Both the position numbers and the translations under genes were made by a program. Source: Hyphomonadaceae bacterium JAD_PAG50586_4 (lineage in GTDB: Bacteria > Pseudomonadota > Alphaproteobacteria > Caulobacterales > Aquidulcibacteraceae). Taken from it: a DNA stretch of 64,000 nt. The first letter of the stretch is position 1. The number at the start of each line of letters is the position of its first letter. The notes under the pieces are model-generated. The model saw nothing but the letters and a program-made list of their open reading frames with translations, was not told the origin of the DNA and did not search any database. The stretch spans positions 2,375,501 to 2,439,500 of the forward strand of contig CP096134.1 of assembly GCA_023242925.1 (NCBI GenBank). Reading direction: 5' to 3'. Of this stretch, positions 19,795 to 29,800 are shown one piece after another.

Positions 19795-20529
19795 ATGCTG
19801 TCGGGCATGATCGCCCGCTTCTTAGCCGCCGTGCTGATCGGCTTGGCGGCGACCACCGCGAGCGCGCAGGCCCAAACGCAGGGCCAACGCGCAACCGCCG
19901 TGGTTGAACTCTTCACCGCACAGGGCTGCACCCAATGCCCGCGCGCGAACCGCCTGCTCGGCGGTTTCTCGCGCGAGGAGGACGTGCTGGCGCTCACCTT
20001 CCCTGTTGGCATCTGGGATTATCTGGGTTGGCCCGACACCTTCGCGCAACCGCAATTCAGCGACCGTCAACGCGATTATTCCAACGCGTTGCGCGTGCGT
20101 GGCCGCTTCACGCCGCAACTCGTCTTCAACGGCGCGCGCCAGATCAGCGCCTCCGATTGGGACGACGCGCGCGATACGTTCGAGGAGCGCCGCGCCGTCG
20201 GCCTGCCCGCCACTGCGCCGGACCTCGCCATCATGCGTCTGCGCAACGGTCGTGTGCGCATCACCGTCGGCGCCCGCGCCAACGCGCCAGAAGCAGATGT
20301 CTGGCTGGTGGCGTACGACCCAGGCCCGATCAGCGTGCGCATCACCGGCGGTATGAACGTCAACCGCACAGTGACGCACTACAATCTAGTCAATCGCATT
20401 GATCGCTTGGCGCATTGGAGCGGCACGTCCGCCTGGTTCGAGCGCGCGGGCTGCTCACCGCATTGCGCGGTGATCGTGCAAGAACGTTATGGCGGCCAAA
20501 TCTTGGCTGCGGCTTTCGTCGAGCGCTAG
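19795..20529 (+). CDS. DUF1223 thioredoxin-like secreted protein
   Basis: A signal peptide ends at TTASAQAQ (start ATG 19795 or 19807). The mature protein carries the DUF1223 signature VVELFTAQGCTQCPRANRLL with a CxxC pair in a thioredoxin-like position, followed by FPVGIWDYLGWPDTFA and RFTPQLVFNG. A second Cys pair, CSPHC, lies near the C-terminus. DUF1223 proteins are periplasmic and of undetermined function; thiol chemistry is plausible but inferred. The stop overlaps the convergent DUF4340 gene by four bases, within the region of an 18-bp self-complementary sequence at 20530-20547. Confidence 0.87.
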   Translation: MLSGMIARFLAAVLIGLAATTASAQAQTQGQRATAVVELFTAQGCTQCPRANRLLGGFSREEDVLALTFPVGIWDYLGWPDTFAQPQFSDRQRDYSNALRVRGRFTPQLVFNGARQISASDWDDARDTFEERRAVGLPATAPDLAIMRLRNGRVRITVGARANAPEADVWLVAYDPGPISVRITGGMNVNRTVTHYNLVNRIDRLAHWSGTSAWFERAGCSPHCAVIVQERYGGQILAAAFVER

Positions 20530-21557
20530 AACGGCGCCGGCGCCGTTGGCGGCGGCGCAGCCTGCGGCACGAGCGCGGTGAGCGGCGGCGCGAGTGCGGC
20601 CGCATCCTCGTTTGTCAACGCATAGGCCCAGGCAGCGCTTTCGTTATTGATCGCGAGCGCGGCTGGCTCCTGCTCTGGCGTCTCGGCGCGGGCAACCATC
20701 TTCACCCAGGTGCGGCCGTCGCTCTCGATCAGCTCAGCGTCGATGATGACGCCGTCGAACGTATGCGCGCGGACGCGTGCGCGCGGCGCACCTTGAATGG
20801 CAGGCGCAGTACGTACGTCATTGGGCGTGAGCTGTGTGAGGTGGATGGCGACACCTTCAACCATTTGCCCCACGCCCGCGAGCGCGGGCGCCGCGATCCG
20901 CCAAGGCTGATCAGCGGCGTCGCGCGCGACGATATAGGCGCGGCCTTCGCTCGGCATGATCTCGACCCGAGCGAAACGCTCGGCGGTCACGTTCAGCGGC
21001 TGCAGCGCCATCCACGCCGCGACATCGCGCAGCGGCGGCAGGTCGCCCTCCGCGGCCCAAGTCTGATCATTGTCAGGCTGGCGCACATAGAGACCGTTGG
21101 TTTCAACGCCGAGTATGAGGTTCACCAGCAATGCGCCGCGACCATCCTCGATCTGCACCAGAATGCCGCGTCCGCCTTGTCGCGGATCGGTGACGCCCAA
21201 GCGCTCGTGCTTGGACGCATCGCTCGTCATGCGCCGCGTGTAACGCAGGCCCTCAAGTCCTTCTGTGAGCTGCGCAAGGCGCGCGGGCAGCACCGGGTAA
21301 TCGTCACGGTCACGCATCGCCCAGCCGCGCTGTGTGCGCTCGATCCGATAAGTCGCTTCACGGCTCACGATCGTCACGCGCTGCGCGCCGGAGATCGTCT
21401 CCTCAAGCCCAGGTACAACGGGTCCTGAAGCTGCGTTCGGGCTCGATGAGCGCATCTCGATGCCCACCGTGACGGCGGCGATCAATGCGAGCGCGCCCGC
21501 GGTGACAAACATGGTGAGCGTGCGGCCTCGGCGACGCTCGGCAAGCTCAGAGGTCAT
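20526..21557 (-). CDS. DUF4340 protein of a Gld-like ABC operon
   Basis: The 343-residue product has one N-terminal span (TMFVTAGALALIAAVTVGI) after a short cytoplasmic start (MTSELAERRRGR), then a large periplasmic part with GLYVRQPDNDQTW and repeated beta motifs typical of DUF4340. ATG 21557 overlaps the upstream gene by four bases and is preferred to a longer in-frame start at 21635. DUF4340 genes usually end operons encoding GldA/GldF/GldG-like ABC systems, as here. Its role is unknown. Confidence 0.85.
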   Translation of the reverse strand: MTSELAERRRGRTLTMFVTAGALALIAAVTVGIEMRSSSPNAASGPVVPGLEETISGAQRVTIVSREATYRIERTQRGWAMRDRDDYPVLPARLAQLTEGLEGLRYTRRMTSDASKHERLGVTDPRQGGRGILVQIEDGRGALLVNLILGVETNGLYVRQPDNDQTWAAEGDLPPLRDVAAWMALQPLNVTAERFARVEIMPSEGRAYIVARDAADQPWRIAAPALAGVGQMVEGVAIHLTQLTPNDVRTAPAIQGAPRARVRAHTFDGVIIDAELIESDGRTWVKMVARAETPEQEPAALAINNESAAWAYALTNEDAAALAPPLTALVPQAAPPPTAPAPF

Positions 21558-23491
21558 CGCCGCGCACTCCCGCGCCGCTGACGGCGCCAGAACAAGAAGA
21601 AGCCCACGCCCGCCACCAAGAGCGGCGCCAGCCAAACATTGATGAACACAACCAGCGCCTGCACGCGATCGATGTCGCTGCGCAGATCGCGCTCGACGCT
21701 GCGCAATTCGCCGCGCACCTCCAGCGCACGCGCGCGGAAGCGTTCGATCTCCAGGTTTTCCTCGGGCGTGAGCTCGGCGCCCAGATTGCCGGCAAAGAAG
21801 CCTGAACCGCGACCGCGCTCTTGCATCTGCGCCAAGCGCGCTTCGGTCTCCTGCAACTCGCGCTGCAATTCTTCCTGGCGCGTTTGGATACGGCGCAACG
21901 CGTCCGCCTCCATGTCGTCGACCATGTTCATGCGCCGCAGCGACGGCGCACGCGAACGCAACGACACCAACGCATCCGAGCCGCCGAGCACGTCGATTGC
22001 ATTCAATGCAAACGACGCGTTATCGGCCGCCGACCCGCCATTGGTGGGATCGACATAGAAATCATCGGCGAGAAAATCGACGTCAGAGACGATCACGATC
22101 TCCGCTGGCGTGGCGGAACGCGCCAGAGCTTCAACCGTCGCCGGCGGTGGCGGCGGCGCGGCCGCTGGCGTTTGGCCCTCGACGAGCGGCGCGGGCAGCG
22201 GCGTTGGCGCGCCATCCGGATACGCTGTCTCAAGATCGCCGGACAAACGCAGCGCCACGGTCTCGATACGCCCACCGCCTTGCGGCCACATGCGCAAAAT
22301 ATCGAACGGCGTCGGCCGCATCATCGCCTCGGCGGCTGGCATACGCATCGTGCGCCCGCTGGTGCGCGCCAGCGATTGGACCTGGATGCCCTCACGCTCG
22401 GTCCAGGTCAGACCACCCGCCAAACCGAAATTCACGCCGCGGCTCAACCACGCCGTCATCAGATCTTCACGATCGAGTTGATCGGCCGGCACGGAGAAGA
22501 ACAACGGTTGCGGCGCGTCGACAGGCTGACCCGTATTTGGATCCTGCACCCGCACTGGCAACGCGCCGTCGAGATCCATCACCACGGTCGGCGCCATCGC
22601 GACACCCCATTGCGACAAGAGCGGCTCGAACGTCGATGCAGTCGGAACCGCCGCGACTGGATTGAACGGATCGAAACCAGTGGCCGATTGCTCGGCCGTC
22701 AATGACGCCGGATCAAGCGCCACGAAGGCGCGGCCATGGCGGAGTACGAATTGGTCGATGGCGAAGAGCTGCTGGGGCGACAATTGCCCCGGATGGATGA
22801 TCGCAAGCACATCCACGTCCGGTATTTCCGTGAAATCCGGCGCGAGCTTCGTAACATTGAGCAAGCGGCCCATTTCCGTCGCGAACACGCTTTGCGCGCG
22901 CCCAGCCAACGGATCGGACGCAGAGGCCGGATCGATCGGCAGCGACGTGATCAAAGCCACGCGCACCGGATTGGGATTTTCCAGCTCATAAATGAGACGC
23001 GTGATCTCGTATTCGAGGAACGCTTCGCGCTGGGGATCGAACAACGGAATGATGCGCTGGTCGTCGATCGCGTTGGCGCCAGTCAGGCCGAAATAGATAG
23101 GGTCCGCGCCCTGGAACGGACGATAGGGCTCAATGCCTAGCTCAACCGCCTGATCTTCCTGCGCGGTGAACGGTTCGACATTCACTTCCACAAAGCGCAC
23201 GCGGCCATGCGAGCGCGCCTGGAATGTTTGCAACATTTCACGCACGCGCGCAGCATAGGCCTGCAATTGCGGCGACACCGCCGCGGCGTCGCGCGAATAA
23301 TAAAGCTTCAGCTCCACCGGCTCGCTCAGATCATCAAGCGTACGGCGCGTGCCTTCGCTCAGCGAATAGAGCCGGCTCTCGGTCAGATCGAGCCGCCAGC
23401 CACGAAACCAGGAATTGGCGATCACGTTCGCTGAGACGAACGCGATGAACAGCGCCAAGGCGGCAAAGAGTGCGTAACGACGCGCGCTCAT
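21554..23491 (-). CDS. GldG-like ABC transporter auxiliary/permease protein
   Basis: The 645-residue protein has an N-terminal membrane span (YALFAALALFIAFVSANVI), a GldG-type periplasmic domain (RLDLTESRLYSLSEGTRRTL; VELKLYYSRD), a coiled coil (about residues 545-610, TRQEELQRELQETEARLAQM) and a C-terminal span (FINVWLAPLLVAGVGFFLFW) with an Arg tail. GldG works with GldA and GldF in Bacteroidota gliding; homologues elsewhere belong to uncharacterised ABC exporters. It is coupled to the DUF4340 gene and follows the permease by three bases. Confidence 0.88.
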   Translation of the reverse strand: MSARRYALFAALALFIAFVSANVIANSWFRGWRLDLTESRLYSLSEGTRRTLDDLSEPVELKLYYSRDAAAVSPQLQAYAARVREMLQTFQARSHGRVRFVEVNVEPFTAQEDQAVELGIEPYRPFQGADPIYFGLTGANAIDDQRIIPLFDPQREAFLEYEITRLIYELENPNPVRVALITSLPIDPASASDPLAGRAQSVFATEMGRLLNVTKLAPDFTEIPDVDVLAIIHPGQLSPQQLFAIDQFVLRHGRAFVALDPASLTAEQSATGFDPFNPVAAVPTASTFEPLLSQWGVAMAPTVVMDLDGALPVRVQDPNTGQPVDAPQPLFFSVPADQLDREDLMTAWLSRGVNFGLAGGLTWTEREGIQVQSLARTSGRTMRMPAAEAMMRPTPFDILRMWPQGGGRIETVALRLSGDLETAYPDGAPTPLPAPLVEGQTPAAAPPPPPATVEALARSATPAEIVIVSDVDFLADDFYVDPTNGGSAADNASFALNAIDVLGGSDALVSLRSRAPSLRRMNMVDDMEADALRRIQTRQEELQRELQETEARLAQMQERGRGSGFFAGNLGAELTPEENLEIERFRARALEVRGELRSVERDLRSDIDRVQALVVFINVWLAPLLVAGVGFFLFWRRQRRGSARR

Positions 23492-23494
23492 GCT

Positions 23495-24247
23495 TTAGCC
23501 TCCCCGCCGCGCATCAACCGCGAGCGTTGTGAACCCAAGGCACAACGCAATCAGCGATACGAAATAAAACACCGAGCGGAACTCCACGACGCCGCGTTGA
23601 GCCGCATCGAAATGGTGCATGATCGAGAAGCGCGCCAGCACTTCCGCCACGCCGCCGCCGACAAGCCCCGAGAAGAAATCGAGCACCAGCGGCAAGCCAA
23701 GTGCTGTCAGTAGGAAAGAGACCAAGACCGAGAGCACGAACGCCACGATCTGCGCCGGCGTCAGCGCCGACATCATCGATCCGATCGCAAGATAAGCGCC
23801 CGCCATCAGCAAGCTCGCGAGATACGCCGTGAAGATCGCGGCGTTATCCGGCGCGCCAAGGATATTGATCGTGATCCAGAGCGGCAGCGTCATCAGCAGC
23901 GCCGCCGCCGCCACCGACCAAGCCGCCAAGAACTTGCCGAGCACCAGCGACCAGGTGGGCGCAGGCAGCGTCATGAGCAATTCGATGGCCCCGGAGCGGG
24001 TTTCTTCGGCCCAAAGCCGCATCGCCACGGCCGGCAAGAAGACCATGAAAATCCAAGGATGAAACGCGAAGAACGCCGAAAGATCGGCGCGCCGCGCTTC
24101 AAACAAGCCACCGACCTGGAAGGTGAAGAGGCCAATGGAGAAGAGAAACACCGCGACGAACACATAGGCCGTCGGCGTCGTTACATAAGAGAGCAGCTCG
24201 CGGCGATAGATCGCGAGCATGCTGGCTAAACCAGGACGCTTCTTCAC
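23495..24247 (-). CDS. ABC-2 type permease (GldF-like)
   Basis: A 250-residue integral membrane protein with six hydrophobic segments, starting with a cytoplasmic segment (GLASMLAIYRRELLSYVTTPTA) typical of ABC-2/CcmB-like permeases. The conserved RLWAEETRSGAIELLMTLP motif contacts the ATPase in this family. Its start overlaps the ATPase gene's stop by four bases. Together with the GldG-like protein it should form the transport path; substrate unknown. Confidence 0.9.
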   Translation of the reverse strand: MKKRPGLASMLAIYRRELLSYVTTPTAYVFVAVFLFSIGLFTFQVGGLFEARRADLSAFFAFHPWIFMVFLPAVAMRLWAEETRSGAIELLMTLPAPTWSLVLGKFLAAWSVAAAALLMTLPLWITINILGAPDNAAIFTAYLASLLMAGAYLAIGSMMSALTPAQIVAFVLSVLVSFLLTALGLPLVLDFFSGLVGGGVAEVLARFSIMHHFDAAQRGVVEFRSVFYFVSLIALCLGFTTLAVDARRGG

Positions 24248-24966
24248 GTGCGCTCCTCCCCGCGCGTCAGCGCCGCGAATGCGCGTTCCAGTGTGCCGTG
24301 CTCATCGATGAGCGCCGCCGGCGTCTTGTCGGCGATGATACGGCCCTGATCGATGACGATGGCGCGCGTGCACACCGCCTCCACCTCTTCCAGCGAGTGC
24401 GTGGAAATGATGAGGCCACGCTCTTCGCCGAGCTTCTTGATGAGATCACGCACGGCGTGGCGTTGGTTCGGATCGAGGCCGTCCGTCGGTTCGTCCAGGA
24501 TCAGCAGCATCGGATCGTGCAATAGCGCCGCTGCAAAGCCCACACGGCGGCGATAGCCTTTGGAAAGCGTGTCGATCGGGCGATCGATAGAGTCACCCAG
24601 GCGCGCGTCCTGCGCCGCGCGGCGCACAGCGTGGCGCGCGGCCTCGCGCGACATGCCGCGCGTCTCCGCCACGAAGCGCAGAAATGACCACGGTGTCATC
24701 TCGCCATAGAGCGGCGCGCCTTCGGGCAAATACCCCACCCGCTCCTGCGCGCGGCGGCGTTCTTGCGTGATATCAATGTTGAAGACTTTGGCCGTGCCTT
24801 CGTCGGGCTCGAGATAGCCCGCGATCATACGCATGGTCGTCGTCTTGCCTGCGCCGTTAGGGCCCAGGAAGCCGACAATCTCACCGACATCAATCGAAAA
24901 ACCGATACCGTCCACGGCTACGCGGCGGCCAAACGTCTTCCGCAGACCATCGACCTGCAGCAGCAT
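24244..24966 (-). CDS. ABC transporter ATPase (GldA-like)
   Basis: The ATPase of the four-gene operon. ATG 24966 (MLLQVDGLRKTFG) is chosen over an upstream in-frame start because similarity begins there. Walker A is GPNGAGKTTTMRMIAGYL, the signature region LSKGYRRRVGFAAALLHDP, Walker B LILDEPTDGLDPNQ, and the switch His is in ISTHSLEEVEAV. At 240 residues it resembles GldA/NatA-type ATPases. It is the first gene transcribed, with the promoter in the gap to DUF2794. Confidence 0.92.
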   Translation of the reverse strand: MLLQVDGLRKTFGRRVAVDGIGFSIDVGEIVGFLGPNGAGKTTTMRMIAGYLEPDEGTAKVFNIDITQERRRAQERVGYLPEGAPLYGEMTPWSFLRFVAETRGMSREAARHAVRRAAQDARLGDSIDRPIDTLSKGYRRRVGFAAALLHDPMLLILDEPTDGLDPNQRHAVRDLIKKLGEERGLIISTHSLEEVEAVCTRAIVIDQGRIIADKTPAALIDEHGTLERAFAALTRGEERT

Positions 24967-25482
24967 GTGGATAGAAATCCCCGTCGAGAAACGAGCGCCG
25001 CTCTTAGGGCCGTTTGAGCGAAAACACCACCGCTTCTTATCCACAGAGGCGCGGCTTTTCGTCAGATCGCTGCGCACTGATTCCAGCCTGTGTTGCTGGG
25101 CTGTAAACGCGGCTTCGCCTTGGCTGATCGGGCAGGACGGCGCGCATTTTGTGCCCAACGATGCGTGCGCTTCACATCACGCCAGGCAGCAAAACGGTTG
25201 AATTACGCGGAATTTTCTGGCCCAGACATGACAAAGCCCGCGACATGCGCGGGCTTGATCAAAGTGTGGCCGGCCGAAGCGCGCACCGGAGGGGGCTGGG
25301 GGGCTGATGGATTCCCCCGGCACGAGCCTTTCTCCGACCGGCCACGCAACTAAGGTCGCTTCGGGATGGGGCGAGAGCAAGCAGAAAATCAGGCCAAAAG
25401 CCGACCTGCTCCATTTGTAATATTGCCTATCATAGGCTTTCCTGTGTGCAGGATGTTTGCATCCTGTGGAGAACGAAAACGC
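24967..25482. other. Divergent intergenic region with hairpins
   Basis: These 516 bases separate the leftward ABC operon from the rightward DUF2794 gene. No convincing protein gene is present. They contain a short GC hairpin (25234-25256) and a long imperfect hairpin (25266-25345), described as a candidate RNA. AT-richer sequence around 25400-25450 (TTTGTAATATTGCC) is a reasonable place for promoters. Confidence 0.6.
25230..25349 (-). ncRNA. Candidate structured small RNA with terminator
   Basis: GTGGCCGG (25266-25273) pairs with CCGGCCAC (25338-25345). Inside, CGGAG (25287-25291) pairs with CTCCG (25332-25336), and a G run (25298-25303) can pair with CCCCC (25314-25318) around a 10-base loop. 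On the minus strand this is followed by a hairpin with a perfect 9-bp stem (25256 to 25234) and TTTG, resembling an intrinsic terminator. The layout fits a roughly 120-nt RNA read leftward. I could not match it to 6S, SRP, tmRNA or RNase P signatures. It could instead be a leader of the ABC operon or only a DNA repeat. Confidence 0.35.
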
Positions 25483-25794
25483 ATGAGCGGACGCACGGTT
25501 TTCTTCGAACGTCGTGAACTCGACCGCCTTCTTCGATTCTATGGACGCATGGTCGCCGCAGGCGAATGGCGCGACTATGCGATGGATGCGTTGGCCGATC
25601 GCGCGCTCTTCAGCGTCTATCGCCGCGCCAGTGAAGCCCCGCTCTATCAAATCGAAAAGTGTCCGGAGAACGCGCGCAAGCAAGGCGAGTATTGCGTGCG
25701 CGCGATCGACGGTCGCGTCCTGCGCCGCGGTCAAGATTTGGATCAGGTGCTTGCCGTGCTTGAGCCAAAGCGCATGCGCGTGATCGGCGACTAA
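25483..25794 (+). CDS. DUF2794 family protein
   Basis: A 103-residue alphaproteobacterial protein. The core FERRELDRLLRFYGRMVAAG, then EWRDYAMDAL, LYQIEKCPENARKQGEY and the RRGQDLDQVLAVLEPKRMRV ending, match DUF2794. No catalytic motif is evident; function unknown. ATG 25483 is chosen because family similarity begins at FFERRE; an upstream in-frame ATG at 25366 would run through the hairpin-rich gap. A bidirectional hairpin follows. Confidence 0.9.
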   Translation: MSGRTVFFERRELDRLLRFYGRMVAAGEWRDYAMDALADRALFSVYRRASEAPLYQIEKCPENARKQGEYCVRAIDGRVLRRGQDLDQVLAVLEPKRMRVIGD

Positions 25795-25809
25795 CATTTA
25801 GAAGCGGCA

Positions 25810-25842
25810 CAAAAGAAAACGCCCCGGCCAAAGCCGGGGCGT
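25810..25842 (-). terminator. Intrinsic terminator after the Bax-inhibitor-like gene
   Basis: A 10-bp perfect stem (25819-25828 with 25833-25842) around CAAA. Read leftward it is followed by TTTTCTTTTG, a clear T-tract, 27 bases after the stop of the leftward gene at 25869. It may also slow transcripts of the rightward DUF2794 gene. Confidence 0.85.
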
Positions 25843-25868
25843 AATGCTGTGTCCTGTGCTCTCAGCGC

Positions 25869-26621
25869 TTAGTCGCGCGGCGAAAGCAATGTCAGGAAGA
25901 AGCGGAACAGGTTGATGAAGGTGATGTACAGGTTCAGCGCGCCCAACGTGGTGGCCACCGACATCGCGCGCAGATCGCCCGCAATGTTGTAGTACATATA
26001 TTTCAGCTGTTGCGTTTCCCAGGCGGTGATCGCCGAGAACAACAACACGCCGATCACGCTAAAGATGATCGAGAAGCCTTCGATCGGCGCGCCGGTGAAC
26101 ATGGCGAAACCGACGTTCACGAGGCCAGCGAGCACCATGCCCCACACGCCCATGATCAGGAACGTGCCCCAACCGGAGAGATCCTTCTTGGTCGTGTAGC
26201 CCCAGAGGCTCAAGCCCCCGAAGGTGGCCGACGTCACCAGGAAGGCCTTGACGATCAGCATCATCCCGTCAGGACGGGCGGCGTACATCATCACCGTGGC
26301 GCCGAGACCGATACCGATCAGCGACACGATCGACCAATAAAGCAGGTTCGCGGCCGTCGGCGACGGATTACGCATGGCAAACATCGAGATGAAGATCAGC
26401 GCCAACGGGCCGAACATCACGACGTACAGCATCGGCGTGTTGAAGAAGAAATTCGACAGCACCGGAACGGTGGCGGCCGCGTAGGCCAAGCCCGCCGACA
26501 GCGCCAAACCGAGTGACATCTTATTATAGACGCCCAGCATGAAGGAACGCAGGCCGGCGTCGACCGCCATATCCGCGCGCCCAGTCGGGATCGACTGTGT
26601 TTGCGAGTGGTAGTCGCTCAT
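25869..26621 (-). CDS. Bax inhibitor-1/YccA family membrane protein
   Basis: A 250-residue protein with seven hydrophobic helices. A polar N-terminus ends GLRSFMLGVYNKMSLGLALS, the usual entry to the UPF0005/Bax inhibitor-1 fold; the C-terminus has ALNLYITFINLFRFFLTLLS with the terminal acidic residues (PRD). ATG 26621 follows AAGGAGG; a TTG one codon earlier is ignored. Members act in calcium leak or protease regulation at the inner membrane; the role here is unassigned. Confidence 0.93.
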   Translation of the reverse strand: MSDYHSQTQSIPTGRADMAVDAGLRSFMLGVYNKMSLGLALSAGLAYAAATVPVLSNFFFNTPMLYVVMFGPLALIFISMFAMRNPSPTAANLLYWSIVSLIGIGLGATVMMYAARPDGMMLIVKAFLVTSATFGGLSLWGYTTKKDLSGWGTFLIMGVWGMVLAGLVNVGFAMFTGAPIEGFSIIFSVIGVLLFSAITAWETQQLKYMYYNIAGDLRAMSVATTLGALNLYITFINLFRFFLTLLSPRD

Positions 26622-26872
26622 CAAAAACCTCCTTGGCGCGGGGAATGCCGCGTCACTGATGCTATATGGCCACGCCTACCTGCCCGAGCAAGGAAAACCG
26701 GACACTCATCCGATTGCGAAACAACCGTGACAGGCTCAAAACTGCCCGGATTGTGGCGGAACATTTCCCTGCCCATCTTGCGTTTCGTTAACGAGCGGAG
26801 CGCCCGCAATGTCCGCTAGAGGGCGGTCGTCGCTAGAATCGCGCTAGCAGGATGGCGCGGAGGTAAGCCGGG

Positions 26873-29800
26873 GTGGCTGACGAGAACGATCCAAACATGC
26901 CGGAGGACGATGTTCCGGAAACTCGCCCAACGGGCGAGACCGAAGCGACGCCCATTGAACAGCCGCAAGACGAGGCGTTGTTTGCCGCCGAGCCCGAGGC
27001 GCCGGTTGAGCCAGAGGCGCCGGTTGAGCCAGAGCCGCCAGCGGAGATTGCCGCAGTTGAAGCTGCGCCCCCGGCGCCGGAGCCTCAATCAGCGCCGGTG
27101 ATCGAGGCGGTTACGCCGCCATTTGAGCCACCCGCTCCGATCTACACCGCAGGCGCAATCGACGAGCCCGTTCTCGATCATGCGCAAGAGACAGAGCCTG
27201 CGAGCGAAGCGGTTGCACCTTTGCTTGAGCCGCCGGCGCCGATCCGCCCCGGCGACACGATCATCAGCGCGCCCGCAGAGCCGGTTGAACCCGCGCCTCC
27301 GCCCGAACCGGAGCACGTGATCGAGGCGATCACGCCGGCGCCAGTTGAACCGCCTGCTCCGCTCTATGCGGCCCAGACCGTCAGCGAACCGGCGCCGCCA
27401 CCGGAGCCAGAGCCGGAGCGCCTGATCGAAGAGATCACGCCGGCGCCTGCCGAACCGCCTGCTCCGCTCTATGCGGCCCAGACCGTCAGCGAACCGGCGC
27501 TGTCACCGGAGCCAGAGCCGGAACCAGAGCCGGAGCGCCTGATCGAAGAGATCACGCCGGCGCCTGCTGAACCGCCTGCTCCGCTCTATGCGGCCCAGAC
27601 CGTCAGCGAACCGGCGCTGTCACCGGAGCCAGAGCCGGAACCAGAGCCGGAGCGCCTGATCGAAGAGATCACGCCGGCGCCGGCTGAACCGCCGGCTCCG
27701 ATCTATGCCGCCCAGACCGTTATCGAGCCGGAGCCTGATCCCGAGCCGCCGCCAGCGATCGAAACACCAGTCGAGCCGCCCCCGCAGGCGCCTTGCCGCC
27801 AAACTATTTCCGCGCTGCCGGCGATCCCGACGAGCCTCCGCCCGAAGACGAAACGCCACCGACCTTGCTGCAGAAGCTCAAATCCAAAGCCGGGCATTCT
27901 TGGGCGGCCTTCCGCGCCTTTGCGGAGCCGCGTTACGTCAAATATTCCGGCGCAGCGCGCGCCTTCGCTGGCGAAATGTGGAATCGCCTCCGCGGCATCA
28001 AGCGCCCGAAGAGTGTGCGCGAAGCCGCCGTGTGGGGCGGCTGGATCGCCGCCGGCGGTGTGGCGTTCATTATCGCCTTCTTCCTCTTCATCACCTGGGG
28101 CTTGCCTTCCACCGACGATCTGTGGGAGGCGCGGCAAGGCCAATCGATCACTTTCGTGGATATCAACGGCCACGTGATCTTGCGCGAAGGTGCGCAAAAT
28201 GCGCCGCCCGTCGATCTTGAAACGCTGCCGCCCTATGTGGCGCAGGCGTTCATCGCCATCGAAGACCGCAAATTCTACGATCACCTCGGCGTCGATTTCG
28301 GCGGCATCATGCGCGCGGGTGCTGAGAACATACGCGCCGGCCGCGTCGTCCAAGGCGGCTCCACGATCACCCAACAGCTCGCCAAGAACCTCTTTCTCAC
28401 GAACGAGCGGTCGTGGCGGCGCAAGGCGCAGGAAATCATGCTCGCGTTCTGGCTCGAAAGTCGGTTCTCGAAGGATGAAATCCTCGCGCTTTATTTGAGC
28501 CGCGTCTATTTCGGCGCTGGCGCCTACGGCATCGAAGCCGCCGCCGAGCGCTATTTCGATCGCCCCGCGCGCGAACTCACGTTGCTGCAATCGGCGATGA
28601 TTGCGGGCCTGGTCAAAGCGCCGTCACGCCTCAATCCGGCACGCCAAGACATCGCCGCCGCACGTGAACGCGCCACCGTCGTGCTCAATGAAATGGTGGC
28701 GCTGGGCTTCATCAGCGCATCGGAACGCGACGCAGCGTTACAAGAAGAGCTCGTCATCAGCCGCCGCAACCCGGCCGGCGTGCTCTCCTATTATCGCGAC
28801 TGGATCGACCCGCTCCTGAACGAAGTGATCGGCAACGAGCGCGACGACTTTGTCATCGAAACCACCATCGACATCGCCGCCCAGCGCGCGGCGGCGGAAG
28901 CCGTTGAACTCGTGCTCGCAGAGCAAGGGGAGGAGCGCCGCGTCAGCCAAGCCGCGGCGCTTGCGCTGGATGATACTGGCGGCGTGCGCGTCATCGTTGG
29001 CGGCCGCGATTACGATCAAAGCCAGTTCAACCGCGCCACACAGGCGCGGCGCCAACCTGGCTCCTCGTTCAAATATTTCATCTACCTCGCGGCGATGGAA
29101 AACGGCCTGACGCCCTGGAGCGTGCGTGAAGATGCGCCGATCACCATTTCCATTCCCGGCCAACCGGATTGGACGCCAGGTAATTACACCAACGAATTTC
29201 ACGGCGCGGTGACGCTCACCAGCGCCTACGCAAATTCGTTCAACATGGTGGCCATCCGCATCGCCAACGAAGTCGGCGGCGACAAAGTTATCGACGTCGC
29301 GCGTCGCTTGGGCGTGACATCGCCACTCTCGAACTATCATTCGCTGGCTCTCGGCGCGCAGGAAATGACCTTGCTTGAAATGGTCAGCGCCTATGGCGCG
29401 ATGGCCGCCGACGGCAATCGGGTCGAAGCGCATGGCGTCACACGCATCCGCCGCGCCAGCAGCGACGAAACCATGTGGAGTTTCCGTCCACAGCATCGCG
29501 GCCGCGTCATCGAAGAGCGACCGTTCCGCTACATGAACCAAATGATGAGCCGCGTCGTCGAAGGCGGCACCGGCACACGCGCGCGCATGAGCGGACGCCA
29601 GATCGGCGGCAAAACCGGTACTGGCAACGATTATCGCGACGCTTGGTTTATCGGCTACACGCCGGGCATGGTGGCGGGCGTGTGGGTCGGCAACGACAAT
29701 TTCACCACCACGGCGCGCGTCACCGGCGGTTCGCTTCCAGCCGACATTTGGGCGCGCTTCATGCCGGTCACATTGCGCAATACGCCAGCGCGTCCGCTCG

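Noticed and set aside
20530-20547. 18-bp perfect palindrome AACGGCGCCGGCGCCGTT as a terminator between convergent genes
   Set aside because: It has no loop and no T-tract and lies in the coding end of the DUF4340 gene.
25264-25349. tmRNA or 6S RNA identity for the candidate RNA
   Set aside because: A GGGGCUGAU-like stretch recalls a tmRNA 5' end, but no tag frame, T-arm or acceptor pair is present; 6S conserved bubbles are not evident.
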